NCBI GenBank assembly: GCA_028291885.1
Contig: JAQGNJ010000193.1
Span: 1 to 44,733 of the forward strand
Length of the DNA: 44,733 nucleotides
Direction: 5' to 3'
Origin: Ramlibacter sp.
Lineage (GTDB): Bacteria > Pseudomonadota > Gammaproteobacteria > Burkholderiales > Burkholderiaceae_C
Of the stretch, positions 1-8,293 are shown in pieces. A program made the position numbers and the translations under genes. The notes under the pieces are model-generated. The model was not told the DNA's origin. It was given only the letters and a program-made list of their open reading frames with translations, and made no database searches. How positions within the stretch are numbered: the first letter of the stretch is position 1; each line of letters opens with the position of its first letter.

Positions 1-511
1 AGCCAGTCAGGCGGTAGTTCAGGCGGGTGTCGGCCGGCCAGCTGTCCAGGTTCAGGGGACCGGGGCTGGCCGTGGTGACGACGGTCGGCGTCGCCGCGAT
101 GGCGTCTGTCGAGGGTGTGAGGGCTGCGCTTGCCGTGTCGATCGCCGGCGTGCTGGAGGCCGGTTCCGAAGGCTCCGGCGTGACGGCCGCAGTCGGCGTC
201 GATGCGGCGGCTTCCGTGTCCGCAACGGTCTCGACGGCGGGAGTGCTGGTGGTGACCTCCTGCGGCGTCGACACCGCGACGGACTGGATCGCGTCTGGCG
301 CGCGAGCCGCGCGCGGTCGGCTTGGCTTTGCCGCAGCAACCGGTGCAGGCGGCGGCGCCTGGGGCTGCAGCAGGCGGGTGAACATCGGTGCGGTCATCAG
401 CCGCAGCGCCGCTACGTCCTGGGCTTGCCGGGCGAGCCATTCCACCACGAGCGCGTGCCCGGCGAGCACCGCCACCAGCAGCGCCGCGATCAGTGCGTTG
501 CGGCGAGCCAC
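1..511 (-). CDS. DUF3108-type protein, N-terminal part (runs off window)
   Basis: Reading leftward from a GTG at 509-511, the frame stays open to the window edge (about 170 codons). The product starts with a short hydrophobic segment (about residues 7-20, ALLVAVLAGHALVV) that could be a membrane anchor or signal. A long Ala/Pro/Thr-rich linker follows, then a segment containing WPADTRLNYRLT. That layout is typical of DUF3108 proteins of Burkholderiales, in which a TonB-like proline/alanine-rich spacer precedes a beta-rich envelope domain; the domain itself lies outside the window. The start overlaps the end of the upstream M61 peptidase gene by 22 bases, suggesting translational coupling. No clear ribosome binding site is visible, so the exact start is uncertain. 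Function of the family is unknown. Confidence 0.6.
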   Translation of the reverse strand, partial: MARRNALIAALLVAVLAGHALVVEWLARQAQDVAALRLMTAPMFTRLLQPQAPPPAPVAAAKPSRPRAARAPDAIQSVAVSTPQEVTTSTPAVETVADTEAAASTPTAAVTPEPSEPASSTPAIDTASAALTPSTDAIAATPTVVTTASPGPLNLDSWPADTRLNYRLTG

Positions 512-2250
512 GGCTGGGCCAGCGCGGGGTCGCGCAAAACCAGCCGCCAGGTGGTCACTGCGGCCGGCAACGTCAGTTCGAGCCGCAACAGGCGGCGGTC
601 GCGGGCGACGATGGCTGTGCACTTCCTGTGCGCCCCGGCATACAGGGTGAGGTCGTCGAGCTTGGTCATGCGCCAGCCGCTGCCCGCCACCTCGACGCCG
701 ATCCACTCGTCGTTGGCGGCCATGCCCGCCAGCTCCGCGGCGCCGCCGCGCAGCACCTGCTTGACCTGCACGCCGGCGGTTTCGACGACGCGCAGGCCCA
801 GCCGCTGGGCGAGCTGCGCCGGCTCCTCGAGCACCGCGACGCCGTGCTTGTGCAGCAGTTCCTCCAGGGGCAGCTCGCGGGTGCTGTGGACCCAGGCGGC
901 CAGCTCCCGGGTGAACGCGCGGCCGCCGAGCTCGCGCAGCACCGCGGCCAGATCGGCCTCGGACATCGGACCCGCCTTGCAGCGAACCCAGAGCGCGCGC
1001 ATCACGTCGTCCAGGCAGCTGTGGCCCTCGGCGCGCAGGAGCAGGTCCAGGCACAACGCAACGAGAGAGCCCTTGGTGTAGTAGCTCACCGTCGCATTGG
1101 CCGTGTTCTCGTCCTGGCGGTAATACTTCACCCAGGCGTCGAAGCTGGCCTGGGCGGCGGACTGGACCTCGCGGCCCGGCGTCTGCAGCACCTGGTTGAT
1201 CGTCTTGTTCAGCAGCTTCAGGTAGGTCGCGTCGTCGATGAGACCGGCGCGACGCAGCAGCAGGTCGTCGTAGTAGCTGGTGAATCCCTCGAAGAACCAC
1301 AGCAGCTGCGTGTAGTTCTCCGCGCCGTAGTCGTAGTGGGTGAACTCCGCGGGCCGCAGGCGCTTGACGTTCCAGGTGTGGAAGTACTCGTGGCTGATCA
1401 GGCCCAGCAGCGTTGTGTAGCCGTCGCTGGAACGGCTTTCGCCCACGCGGGGCAGGTCGCGGCGCGACGCGATCAGCGCCGTGGAGTTGCGGTGCTCCAG
1501 CCCGCCGTAGCCGTCGTCCACCACGTTGAGCATGAACAGGTAGCTCTTGAAAGGCGGTCGCTTGCGATCGTGCCAGAAGCGGATCTCCGCTTCGCAGATC
1601 TTTTGCGTGTCCGCCACCAGCCGCGCGCCGTCCAAGGACTCGGCGGCGCCCGCCACCACCAGCCGGTGCGGGACGCCGCCGGCCTTGAACTCCTGGCTCC
1701 AGAAGGCGCCCATTTCCACCGGGCAGTCGACGAGCTCGTCGTAGTCCGCCGCCAGGTAAGTGCCGAAGCCGCGCTTGTTCACCTTGTACGGCGCCAGCCC
1801 CGTCGCCAGTTCCCAGTGGCCGATGGTGCGCGAGCTGAGCACCTCGAGCGCATGGACCCGGCTTTCCTGCCCGTGCACTTTCAGGCACAGGCTGGTGCCA
1901 TTGAAAAAACCGCGACTGACGTCCAGCCAGGCCGTGCGCACCGAGTTGTCGAAGGCGTAGACCTCGTAACTGAGCACCAGCGAGCTGCTGGGAACGCAGT
2001 CCACCTGCCAGTGCGACTTGTCGAGCTGGTGGACCGGAACGGGCCGGCCTTCCTGGCGCGCGGTCAGCCGCTGCAGGTTCCTGGAGAACTCGCGGACAAG
2101 GTAGCTGCCGGGGATCCACACCGGCAATGAGACCTGCTGCTGCACCTCCGGCTGGGCGATGGTCAGCGTGACACGAAACAGGTGGGCGTGGAGGTCAGCG
2201 GCTTCGACCTGGTAGTGAAGGCTTGCGCTGCGCTGGAACGAAGTGGGCAT
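490..2250 (-). CDS. M61 family metallopeptidase (glycyl aminopeptidase-like) with PDZ domain
   Basis: The 586-residue protein has an N-terminal beta-sandwich (SLHYQVEAADLHAHLFRVTL), a thermolysin-like catalytic domain with the zinc motif HEYFH (in LISHEYFHTWNVKRL), and a C-terminal PDZ-like region (about residues 470-560). This is the usual architecture and length of M61 peptidases, which resemble leukotriene A4 hydrolase and cleave N-terminal residues, often Gly or Ala. The ATG at 2250 is preferred over an in-frame TTG six codons upstream. No signal peptide is evident, so it probably acts in the cytoplasm. It lies downstream of dsbC with a hairpin in the gap and upstream of the DUF3108 gene. 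The family call is firm; the substrate cannot be told from sequence. Confidence 0.9.
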   Translation of the reverse strand: MPTSFQRSASLHYQVEAADLHAHLFRVTLTIAQPEVQQQVSLPVWIPGSYLVREFSRNLQRLTARQEGRPVPVHQLDKSHWQVDCVPSSSLVLSYEVYAFDNSVRTAWLDVSRGFFNGTSLCLKVHGQESRVHALEVLSSRTIGHWELATGLAPYKVNKRGFGTYLAADYDELVDCPVEMGAFWSQEFKAGGVPHRLVVAGAAESLDGARLVADTQKICEAEIRFWHDRKRPPFKSYLFMLNVVDDGYGGLEHRNSTALIASRRDLPRVGESRSSDGYTTLLGLISHEYFHTWNVKRLRPAEFTHYDYGAENYTQLLWFFEGFTSYYDDLLLRRAGLIDDATYLKLLNKTINQVLQTPGREVQSAAQASFDAWVKYYRQDENTANATVSYYTKGSLVALCLDLLLRAEGHSCLDDVMRALWVRCKAGPMSEADLAAVLRELGGRAFTRELAAWVHSTRELPLEELLHKHGVAVLEEPAQLAQRLGLRVVETAGVQVKQVLRGGAAELAGMAANDEWIGVEVAGSGWRMTKLDDLTLYAGAHRKCTAIVARDRRLLRLELTLPAAVTTWRLVLRDPALAQPWLAATH

Positions 2251-2286
2251 CGGATCGATGATACGCAAGCGAGCGGCGCCTGACAG

Positions 2287-2313
2287 GCGCGGCCCTCACC
2301 GTCCGGGCCGCGC
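2287..2313 (-). terminator. Hairpin between dsbC and the M61 peptidase gene
   Basis: A perfect 9-bp inverted repeat (GCGCGGCCC at 2287-2295 and GGGCCGCGC at 2305-2313, 9-base loop) starts at the dsbC stop codon. It has no T tract, so it may be a weak or Rho-assisted terminator or an mRNA-stabilising 3' structure rather than a classical intrinsic terminator. Confidence 0.4.
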
Positions 2314-3029
2314 TACTTGGCGTCGGCCAGGAATTTCTCGACTTGCTGCGCGTTGATCGCGCCCGGGACGCGCGAGCCGTCCGCGAAGAACAGCGTGGGC
2401 GTTCCGGTGATCTTGTACTTCTTGCCGAACTCGAGGTTGCGGGTGATCGCGCCCGTGTCGCAAGAAGCGCCGGCGACCGGCTGGTCGCGCACCATCAGGT
2501 CCTGCCAGGCTTTGGCCTTGTCCTTCGAGCACCAGATATTGCGCGACTTGTCCGGCGAGTCGCCGCCCAGGATCGGGTACAGGAACATGTGGATGGTGAC
2601 GTTGTCGACCTTCTGCAGGTCGCGCTCGAACCGCTTGCAGTAGCCGCAGTTCGGATCCTCGAACACCGCGATCTTGCGCTTGCCGTTGCCGCGCACGATG
2701 GTGAATGCGTCCTTCACCGGCAGCGCATCGAACGCGACCGCGGACAGCTTGTCGACCCGCTCCTCCGTGAGGTTGCGCCTTTGCTTCGCGTCGATCAGGC
2801 TGCCCTGGATCAGGAAGTTGCCCTCGGAATCGGTGTAGAGGATGTCGCTGCCGACCCGCACTTCCCACAGGCCGTTCATCGGCGTGCGGCTGATCTCGTC
2901 GATCTTCTGCAGCATGGGGATGCGTTCGCCCAGGTTCTTGCGGATGGTCGCTTCCTGCGCCTGCGCGAGCGGCGCCGCCAGGCTGGCAGCGGCGAGCAGC
3001 GCCGTCAGGGCGGTCTTGATCAAGTTCAT
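2313..3029 (-). CDS. dsbC: DsbC-family periplasmic thiol:disulfide interchange protein
   Basis: The 238-residue protein begins with a clear Sec signal peptide (MNLIKTALTALLAAASLAAP, cleavage near AQAQ). A DsbC-type N-terminal dimerisation region follows (IPMLQKIDEISRTPMNGLWE), then a thioredoxin fold with the active-site pair in DPNCGYCKRFE (CGYC) and the cis-proline loop ITGTPTLFF. Homodimeric DsbC isomerises wrong disulfides in the periplasm and is kept reduced by DsbD. The ATG at 3027-3029 is chosen because GGAAAG lies just upstream and the signal peptide begins there; an ATG five codons earlier (3044) is also in frame. It follows the UbiH-like gene on the same strand with a short gap, so co-transcription is likely. 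Confidence 0.93.
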   Translation of the reverse strand: MNLIKTALTALLAAASLAAPLAQAQEATIRKNLGERIPMLQKIDEISRTPMNGLWEVRVGSDILYTDSEGNFLIQGSLIDAKQRRNLTEERVDKLSAVAFDALPVKDAFTIVRGNGKRKIAVFEDPNCGYCKRFERDLQKVDNVTIHMFLYPILGGDSPDKSRNIWCSKDKAKAWQDLMVRDQPVAGASCDTGAITRNLEFGKKYKITGTPTLFFADGSRVPGAINAQQVEKFLADAK

Positions 3030-3056
3030 CTTCTTTCCAGACATCCAAAAAACCAG

Positions 3057-4175
3057 TTACAGCCGGCCCATCGCCTGCCGCGCCACCCAGTGCTTGAGCG
3101 GACCGCTGTGTTCGAAGCCCTTCATGCCCCAGTTGCGCAGCATCGTCCATGCTCCGGACGGCTGCGCGAAGAGCTGCTGCAAGCCGTCCGTCGTTGCGCT
3201 CATCGCCAGCACGTCGGCCTTGCGCGACCGCTCGTAGCGCCGAAGCAGCTTCGGGTCGTCGACGCCGCGCCAATACTCCCGTCCCCGCAGCACATCCGCC
3301 AGCACTTTGGCGTCCGCCAGGCCCAGGTTCAATCCCTGGCCCGCCAGCGGATGCACGGTGTGCGCCGCGTCTCCGGCCAGGGCCCAGCCGGGGCCGCACC
3401 AGCGGTCGGCCCGCGCCAGCTGCAACGGCCACGCGGCCCGCTGCGACGCCAGCGTCATGGCTCCCAACTCGCGTCCGCACGCTTGTTCGACCTCCAGCGC
3501 GAAAGCCGCCGGGTCCAGCGCCAGCAAGCGATCCGCTCGCTCATCCCTGACAGACCACACCAGGGCCACCGAGTTCCCGTGCGCCGCGCCCGGCGAGCCG
3601 CCCATCGGCAACAAGGCCATGATTTCGCCGCCGGAAAACCATTGCCGCGCTACGAATCCATGCGGCTTCTCGCATGCCAGGCGGGCCGCGATCGCGCGTT
3701 GTGGATACGAGGCGACCTCGAACTGCACGCCGAATTCGGCCCGGGTCGCACTGGCGCGGCCTTCGCAGACGACGGTGAGGGCGGCCGGTTGCGGCGCCGC
3801 CAGCCGTTCCACCAGCGGCTGGTAGCGCAATGCCTCGCCCAGCCGCTCCTGCAGCGCCGCGACGTCGACGATCCAGGCCAGCGCCGCAACGCCCTGGTCC
3901 GCGGCGTCGAAGCTCACTTCGCCGCCTTCGTCGCCGTGGACCCGCATCGCGGCCACCGGAGTCGCGTGCGCATCGTCGGGCCAGGCCCGCAGCGTTTCGA
4001 GCAGCTCGCGCGAGGCCGGATTCAGGGCGTAGGCGCGGACGTCGCTCGGCCCGCTGCCGGCGACCGGCTGCTGGTCCACCAGGCCGACGCGCAGCCGCTC
4101 GCGCGCCAGCAGCAGGGCCAGGGTGCGGCCGACGATGCCGGCGCCGCGGATGCAGACATCGAATGCGGGCGCCAT
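3057..4175 (-). CDS. UbiH/UbiF/VisC-family FAD-dependent monooxygenase
   Basis: The 372-residue protein has the class A flavin hydroxylase pattern. There is an N-terminal dinucleotide fold (FDVCIRGAGIVGRTLALLL, with GAGIVG in place of the canonical GxGxxG) and a C-terminal FAD ribityl-binding motif, GDAAHTVHPLAGQGLNLGL. The family hydroxylates the aromatic ring of ubiquinone precursors in aerobic ubiquinone biosynthesis. Which ring position this one modifies (UbiF, UbiH, UbiI or a broad-range UbiM-like role) cannot be decided by eye. The start is the ATG at 4173-4175, where homology begins; an upstream in-frame extension is not family-like. It is divergent from the MOSC gene, with about 65 bases between them. 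Confidence 0.85.
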   Translation of the reverse strand: MAPAFDVCIRGAGIVGRTLALLLARERLRVGLVDQQPVAGSGPSDVRAYALNPASRELLETLRAWPDDAHATPVAAMRVHGDEGGEVSFDAADQGVAALAWIVDVAALQERLGEALRYQPLVERLAAPQPAALTVVCEGRASATRAEFGVQFEVASYPQRAIAARLACEKPHGFVARQWFSGGEIMALLPMGGSPGAAHGNSVALVWSVRDERADRLLALDPAAFALEVEQACGRELGAMTLASQRAAWPLQLARADRWCGPGWALAGDAAHTVHPLAGQGLNLGLADAKVLADVLRGREYWRGVDDPKLLRRYERSRKADVLAMSATTDGLQQLFAQPSGAWTMLRNWGMKGFEHSGPLKHWVARQAMGRL

Positions 4176-4240
4176 GCCTGCATTGTAGGAGCGGGCACAA
4201 TGCCGGCTGCCCTGCGCGAAGCGCATGCCGGAGAAACGTC

Positions 4241-5095
4241 TTGAGCATCCCAGAAGTCACCGCCCGCATCGAACGGCTGTTCGTCTACCCGATCAAGTCC
4301 TGCGCCGGCGTGGAACTGCGCGAAGCCGTTCTGACCGAGACCGGCCTGGACCTCGACCGCGCCTGGATGGTGGTGGACGAGGCGGGCGAGTTCGTCACGC
4401 AGCGCGAATTGCCCCGCATGGCGCTCATCCGGCCCCAGCTCAAGTTGCACGAAGTGGTGCTGCGCGCGCCGGGCATGCTGGCGCTGCACCTGCAGATCGA
4501 CGCCGTGGAAGAGCCTGCGCAGGTGCGGATCTGGGGCGAGGCGGTCAGCGCCTACGACATGGGGCCGATCGCCGCCCAATGGTTCAGCGATTTCCTGGGC
4601 CGCAAGCTGCGCCTGGTGCGCTTCGACCCGGACCATCGCCGGCTGTCCAGCCTGAAATGGACCGGCGGCGTCGAAGCGCCCAACCAGTTCAGCGACGGCT
4701 TCCCGCTGCTGGTGGTGAGCCAGGGCTCGCTCGACCTCCTCAACGAGAAGCTGGCGGCGTCAGGGCAGGCGGCAGTGGGCGTCGAGCGGTTCCGGCCCAA
4801 CATCGTCCTGTCCGGAATGCAAGCCCATGACGAGGACCGGGTGGGGATGTTCGAGCTGGCGGGCGAGCCGCCGGTGCGGCTGCAGCCGGTCAAACCCTGC
4901 AAGCGTTGCCCGATCCCCGACATCGACCCGGCGACAGGACAGAGCGAGCCGGTCGTCAGTGCAGCCTTGCAGCGGTATCGCAGCAACGGGCGCCTGGGTG
5001 GCGCGGTGAGCTTCGGCATGAACCTGATCATCGCGCAGGGCGTCGACCAGACCTTGAAGGTCGGGCAGGCCGTGGCGGCCGACTACCAGTTCTAG
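4241..5095 (+). CDS. MOSC domain-containing protein (YcbX-like)
   Basis: The 284-residue protein has an N-terminal MOSC_N beta-barrel (IERLFVYPIKSCAGVELREA) followed by a MOSC domain (about residues 130-280) with the conserved cysteine region VKPCKRCPIPDIDP. MOSC proteins bind the molybdenum cofactor or carry sulfur and, in YcbX, reduce N-hydroxylated compounds. The ferredoxin-like C-terminal domain of E. coli YcbX is absent. A TTG start at 4241 is inferred: GGAG lies at a suitable distance and IPEVTARIERL matches the usual family N-terminus, whereas the longer upstream frame is arginine- and proline-rich noise. Catalytic activity is inferred from family only. Confidence 0.82.
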   Translation: MSIPEVTARIERLFVYPIKSCAGVELREAVLTETGLDLDRAWMVVDEAGEFVTQRELPRMALIRPQLKLHEVVLRAPGMLALHLQIDAVEEPAQVRIWGEAVSAYDMGPIAAQWFSDFLGRKLRLVRFDPDHRRLSSLKWTGGVEAPNQFSDGFPLLVVSQGSLDLLNEKLAASGQAAVGVERFRPNIVLSGMQAHDEDRVGMFELAGEPPVRLQPVKPCKRCPIPDIDPATGQSEPVVSAALQRYRSNGRLGGAVSFGMNLIIAQGVDQTLKVGQAVAADYQF

Positions 5096-5222
5096 GCCGG
5101 CTGCGGCTGCAGCACAGCGGGAGACGGGCGAGCGGACTGCGCGGCGAATGGCTTTGTCCGCCCCCACGCGCCGCGAAAGAGGCCATCGCATACACTTTCC
5201 GCCTTGATTTTCTGGAACTGAC

Positions 5223-6314
5223 ATGAGCTTGAAGTGCGGCATTGTGGGACTGCCCAACGTCGGGAAGTCCACCTTGTTCAATGCCTTGACCAAGGCCGGC
5301 ATCGCCGCGGAAAACTATCCCTTCTGCACCATCGAGCCGAACGTCGGGATCGTCGAACTGCCGGATCCGCGGCTGGACCAGCTCGCCGCCATCGTCGAGC
5401 CGGAACGCGTCGTGCCGGCGATCGTCGAATTCGTCGACATCGCCGGCCTGGTCGCCGGCGCGAGCAAGGGCGAGGGTCTGGGCAACCAGTTCCTGGCCCA
5501 CATCCGCGAAACGGACGCGACCGTCAACGTGGTGCGCTGTTTCGACGACGAGAACGTGATTCACGTGGCCGGCAAGGTCGACCCGGTCTCCGACATCGAG
5601 GTGATCCAGACCGAGCTGTGCCTGGCGGACCTGGGCACCGTGGAGAAGGCGCTGCATCGCCACGGCAAGACGGCGCGCTCGGGCGACAAGGAAGCGGCCA
5701 AGATCGTCGCCATCCTGGAACGCTGCCAGACCGCGCTGAACCAGGGCATCCCGGTCCGCGCGCTGGAGTTCAGCAAGGAAGACCAGCCCCTGGTCAAGCC
5801 GCTGTGCCTGATCACCGCCAAGCCGGCGATGTTCGTCGGCAACGTCGCGGAAGACGGCTTCGACAACAACCCGTACCTGGACCGGCTGCGCGAGTACGCG
5901 GCAAAGCAGAACGCGCCGGTGGTGGCCATCTGCGCCAAGATGGAAGCCGAGATGGCCGACATGAGCGACGAGGACAAGCAGATGTTCCTGGCCGAGATCG
6001 GGCAGGACGAGCCGGGTCTCAATCGCCTGATCCGCGCCGCTTTCAAGCTGCTGGGCCTGCAGACCTACTTCACCGCCGGCGTCAAGGAAGTGCGGGCCTG
6101 GACTGTGCCGATCGGCGCGACCGGGCCGCAGGCGGCTGGCGTGATCCATACCGACTTCGAGCGCGGCTACATCCGCGCCCAGACCATCGCCTTCGACGAC
6201 TTCGTCGCCTTCAAGGGCGAGCAGGGCGCCAAGGACGCGGGCAAGATGCGCAGCGAAGGCAAGGAATACGTCGTCAAGGACGGCGACGTGATGAACTTCC
6301 TGTTCAACGTCTGA
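5223..6314 (+). CDS. ychF: Redox-regulated ATPase YchF (Obg-family)
   Basis: The 363-residue protein matches the full-length family. The P-loop [14 protein letters not shown] is at the N-terminus, followed by the Obg-type switch [20 protein letters not shown]. The coiled-coil insertion has [16 protein letters not shown], and the C-terminal TGS domain includes ARAQTI-like [10 protein letters not shown] and [15 protein letters not shown]. YchF is an Obg-like NTPase that prefers ATP and associates with ribosomes. It is thought to act in translation and as a negative regulator of oxidative stress defence. It stands alone, convergent with yqaA. Confidence 0.97.
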   Translation: MSLKCGIVGLPNVGKSTLFNALTKAGIAAENYPFCTIEPNVGIVELPDPRLDQLAAIVEPERVVPAIVEFVDIAGLVAGASKGEGLGNQFLAHIRETDATVNVVRCFDDENVIHVAGKVDPVSDIEVIQTELCLADLGTVEKALHRHGKTARSGDKEAAKIVAILERCQTALNQGIPVRALEFSKEDQPLVKPLCLITAKPAMFVGNVAEDGFDNNPYLDRLREYAAKQNAPVVAICAKMEAEMADMSDEDKQMFLAEIGQDEPGLNRLIRAAFKLLGLQTYFTAGVKEVRAWTVPIGATGPQAAGVIHTDFERGYIRAQTIAFDDFVAFKGEQGAKDAGKMRSEGKEYVVKDGDVMNFLFNV

Positions 6315-6324
6315 GGGCGCGGCG

Positions 6325-6795
6325 CTACCCCGGGAAGATCCAGAGCAGGGCCGCCGTCATGCAGACGTAGCGCAGGAACTTGCCCACGATCATGTAGCCC
6401 ACGCAGGGCCAGAACGGCATCTTGAGCCAGCCGGCCACGGCGCACAGCGGGTCGCCGACGATCGGCAGCCACGACAGCAGGCAGGCCTTCGGGCCGAGCC
6501 GCTCGAGCCAGTCCAGAGCCTTCACGTGCGACTTCGAATGGCTGTACTTGTCGACCACCCGGTGGGCGCCGAACCCCAGCCACCAATCGAGCATGCCGCC
6601 GAGCGTGTTCCCGGCGGTCGCGACGAACATCGCGCTCCAGAACATGTCGGGATTGAGGCGCAGCAGGCCGAACAGGATGGGTTCGGAGCCCAGCGGAAGC
6701 AGGGTGGCCGAGATGAACGCCGCGATGAAGAGGGTGCTCAGGCCGTAGTGCGGCAAGGCGAGGAGTGCGAGGATGGAATCGAGCCAGTGTTGCAT
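6325..6795 (-). CDS. YqaA-family (DedA/SNARE-associated-like) inner membrane protein
   Basis: The 156-residue polytopic protein begins MQHWLDSILALLALPHYGLS. Hydrophobic segments lie around residues 15-35, 42-58, 105-125 and 130-152, with the family motif ATAGNTLGGMLDWWLG in the middle and a Trp/Pro-rich C-terminus. YqaA proteins are small relatives of DedA, some of which are lipid scramblase-like; the role of YqaA itself is unknown. It is convergent with ychF, only 10 bases apart, and divergent from dusB, sharing a region of about 125 bases. Confidence 0.8.
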   Translation of the reverse strand: MQHWLDSILALLALPHYGLSTLFIAAFISATLLPLGSEPILFGLLRLNPDMFWSAMFVATAGNTLGGMLDWWLGFGAHRVVDKYSHSKSHVKALDWLERLGPKACLLSWLPIVGDPLCAVAGWLKMPFWPCVGYMIVGKFLRYVCMTAALLWIFPG

Positions 6796-6879
6796 TCGTG
6801 GCCGAGTATAGGGATGGGCGTTGGCTGACCCTGTAGGCGCATACGCACTTATTCTTGCGCCGCCCCATTTGCGTGGGCA

Positions 6880-6885
6880 TACAAT
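6880..6885 (+). promoter_or_regulatory. Candidate -10 element upstream of dusB-fis
   Basis: TACAAT at 6880-6885 is a good sigma70 -10 match in the yqaA/dusB divergent gap. The best -35-like sequence (TTGCGC at 6855-6860) is weak and 19 bases away, so the promoter is only tentative. Confidence 0.35.
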
Positions 6886-6921
6886 CGTGCCTCATTTTTC
6901 AGCAGCAGCCCTCTCACGTTC

Positions 6922-7971
6922 ATGAACATCGGTCCCCATCTCCTGTCGAACAACCTGTTCGTCGCGCCGATGGCGGGTGTGACCGACCGCCCGTTCCGCC
7001 AGCTGTGCCGGCAGCTTGGCGCCGGCTACGCGGTCAGCGAAATGGTGACGTCGCGCCGCGAGCTGTGGAACACGCTCAAGACCTCGCGGCGCGCCAACCA
7101 CGAGGGCGAGCCGGGACCGATCGCGGTGCAGATCGCCGGGACCGAGGCGGCGATGATGGCCGAGGCGGCCGTGTACAACGTCGAGCGCGGCGCCCAGATC
7201 ATCGACATCAACATGGGTTGTCCCGCCAAGAAGGTCTGCAACAAGTGGGCCGGCTCGGCGCTGATGCAGGACGAGCCGCTGGCGCTGGAGATCGTGCAGG
7301 CGGTGGTTGCTGCGTGCGCTCCCCATGGCGTTCCGGTGACGCTCAAGATGCGCACCGGCTGGTGCGCGCAACACCGCAACGCCGTGGCGCTGGCGCGGCG
7401 TTTCGAGGATGCCGGCGTGCAGATGCTGGCGGTCCACGGACGCACCCGCGAACAGGGCTATGGCGGGCAAGCGGAATACGACACCGTGGCGGCGGTGAAA
7501 GCCGCGGTGCGGGTTCCGGTGGTCGCCAACGGCGACATCAGGACGCCGGAGAAGGCGCTCGAAGTACTGGCTGCAACCGGCGCGGACGCGATCATGGTCG
7601 GTCGCGCCGCGCAGGGCCGGCCCTGGATCTTCCGCGAGATCGCGCACTTCGTGGCCACCGGCAGCCATCTGGCGCCGCCCCTGGTCGCGGAGGTGCGGCG
7701 GCTGCTGCTGGACCACCTGCAGGATCATTACGCGCTGTACGGCGAGTTCACCGGCGTGCGCAGCGCACGCAAGCACATCGGCTGGTACGTGAAGGCGCTG
7801 CCGGGCGGCGCGGAGTTCCGCGCGCGCATGAACCTGATCGACAGCTGCGACGACCAGCTGCGCGCCGTCTCCGGCTTCTTCGACGAGCTGGCCGCGCAGT
7901 CCGACCGCATCCCGGCCGCGTGCGCCGACGGCGACGAGAACGAAACCCAATCCGCGGAAGCGAGCGCATGA
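6922..7971 (+). CDS. dusB: tRNA-dihydrouridine synthase DusB
   Basis: The 349-residue flavoenzyme reduces specific uridines in the tRNA D-loop to dihydrouridine using NADPH. Visible family features are the FMN barrel start LFVAPMAGVTDRPFRQLCR, the active-site cysteine region INMGCPAKKVCNKWAGSAL, HGRTREQGYGG, and the phosphate-binding VVANGDIRTPEKA plus ADAIMVGRAAQGRPWIF. The C-terminal helical tRNA-binding domain is present (KHIGWYVKALPGGAEFR). The gene overlaps fis at ATGA (7968-7971). The dusB-fis operon is a classic proteobacterial arrangement, in which Fis is translated from the dusB transcript. Confidence 0.96.
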   Translation: MNIGPHLLSNNLFVAPMAGVTDRPFRQLCRQLGAGYAVSEMVTSRRELWNTLKTSRRANHEGEPGPIAVQIAGTEAAMMAEAAVYNVERGAQIIDINMGCPAKKVCNKWAGSALMQDEPLALEIVQAVVAACAPHGVPVTLKMRTGWCAQHRNAVALARRFEDAGVQMLAVHGRTREQGYGGQAEYDTVAAVKAAVRVPVVANGDIRTPEKALEVLAATGADAIMVGRAAQGRPWIFREIAHFVATGSHLAPPLVAEVRRLLLDHLQDHYALYGEFTGVRSARKHIGWYVKALPGGAEFRARMNLIDSCDDQLRAVSGFFDELAAQSDRIPAACADGDENETQSAEASA

Positions 7972-8204
7972 GCAAGAAACACATCGAGGAGTGCGTGCGC
8001 AACAGCCTGGAAGGTTATTTCCGGGACCTGCGCGGAACCGAGCCCGATGGCATGTACGACATGCTGGTGAAGGTCGTCGAGAAACCCCTGCTGGAGGTGG
8101 TGATGGCCAAGGCCGACCAGAACCAGTCCAAGGCCGCGGAGTGGCTCGGCCTGAACCGCAACACCCTGCGCAAGAAACTGCTGGAGCACAAGCTCCTGAA
8201 GTAA
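7968..8204 (+). CDS. fis: Fis family DNA-binding protein
   Basis: The 78-residue protein matches the Fis C-terminal core. There is an N-terminal dimerisation helix region (IEECVRNSLEGYFRDL) and a helix-turn-helix (NQSKAAEWLGLNRNTLRKKL) at the C-terminus. Fis bends DNA and affects rRNA transcription, recombination and chromosome structure. The beta-proteobacterial form lacks the longer N-terminal beta-hairpin arm of E. coli Fis, and that is also the case here. The start codon overlaps the dusB stop by four bases, so it is translationally coupled. Confidence 0.95.
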   Translation: MSKKHIEECVRNSLEGYFRDLRGTEPDGMYDMLVKVVEKPLLEVVMAKADQNQSKAAEWLGLNRNTLRKKLLEHKLLK

Positions 8205-8285
8205 ACGACTTTGCGGGACGGGCCTTCGGCCCTGTCCATTGAACGACCTTGCGGACAGACCTTCAGCTCTGGCCCCAACTCATTG
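8204..8285 (+). repeat. Two degenerate tandem units between fis and purH
   Basis: Units at 8204-8241 and 8242-8285 share the order AACGAC, TTGCGG, CCTTC, GC, CTG and CATTG. In the first unit GGAC/GGGCC with GGCCC/GTCC can form a hairpin around 8217-8237. No T tract follows. The stretch may be a fis 3' structure or a purH leader element; its function is unknown. Confidence 0.5.
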
Positions 8286-8293
8286 AGGTACCC

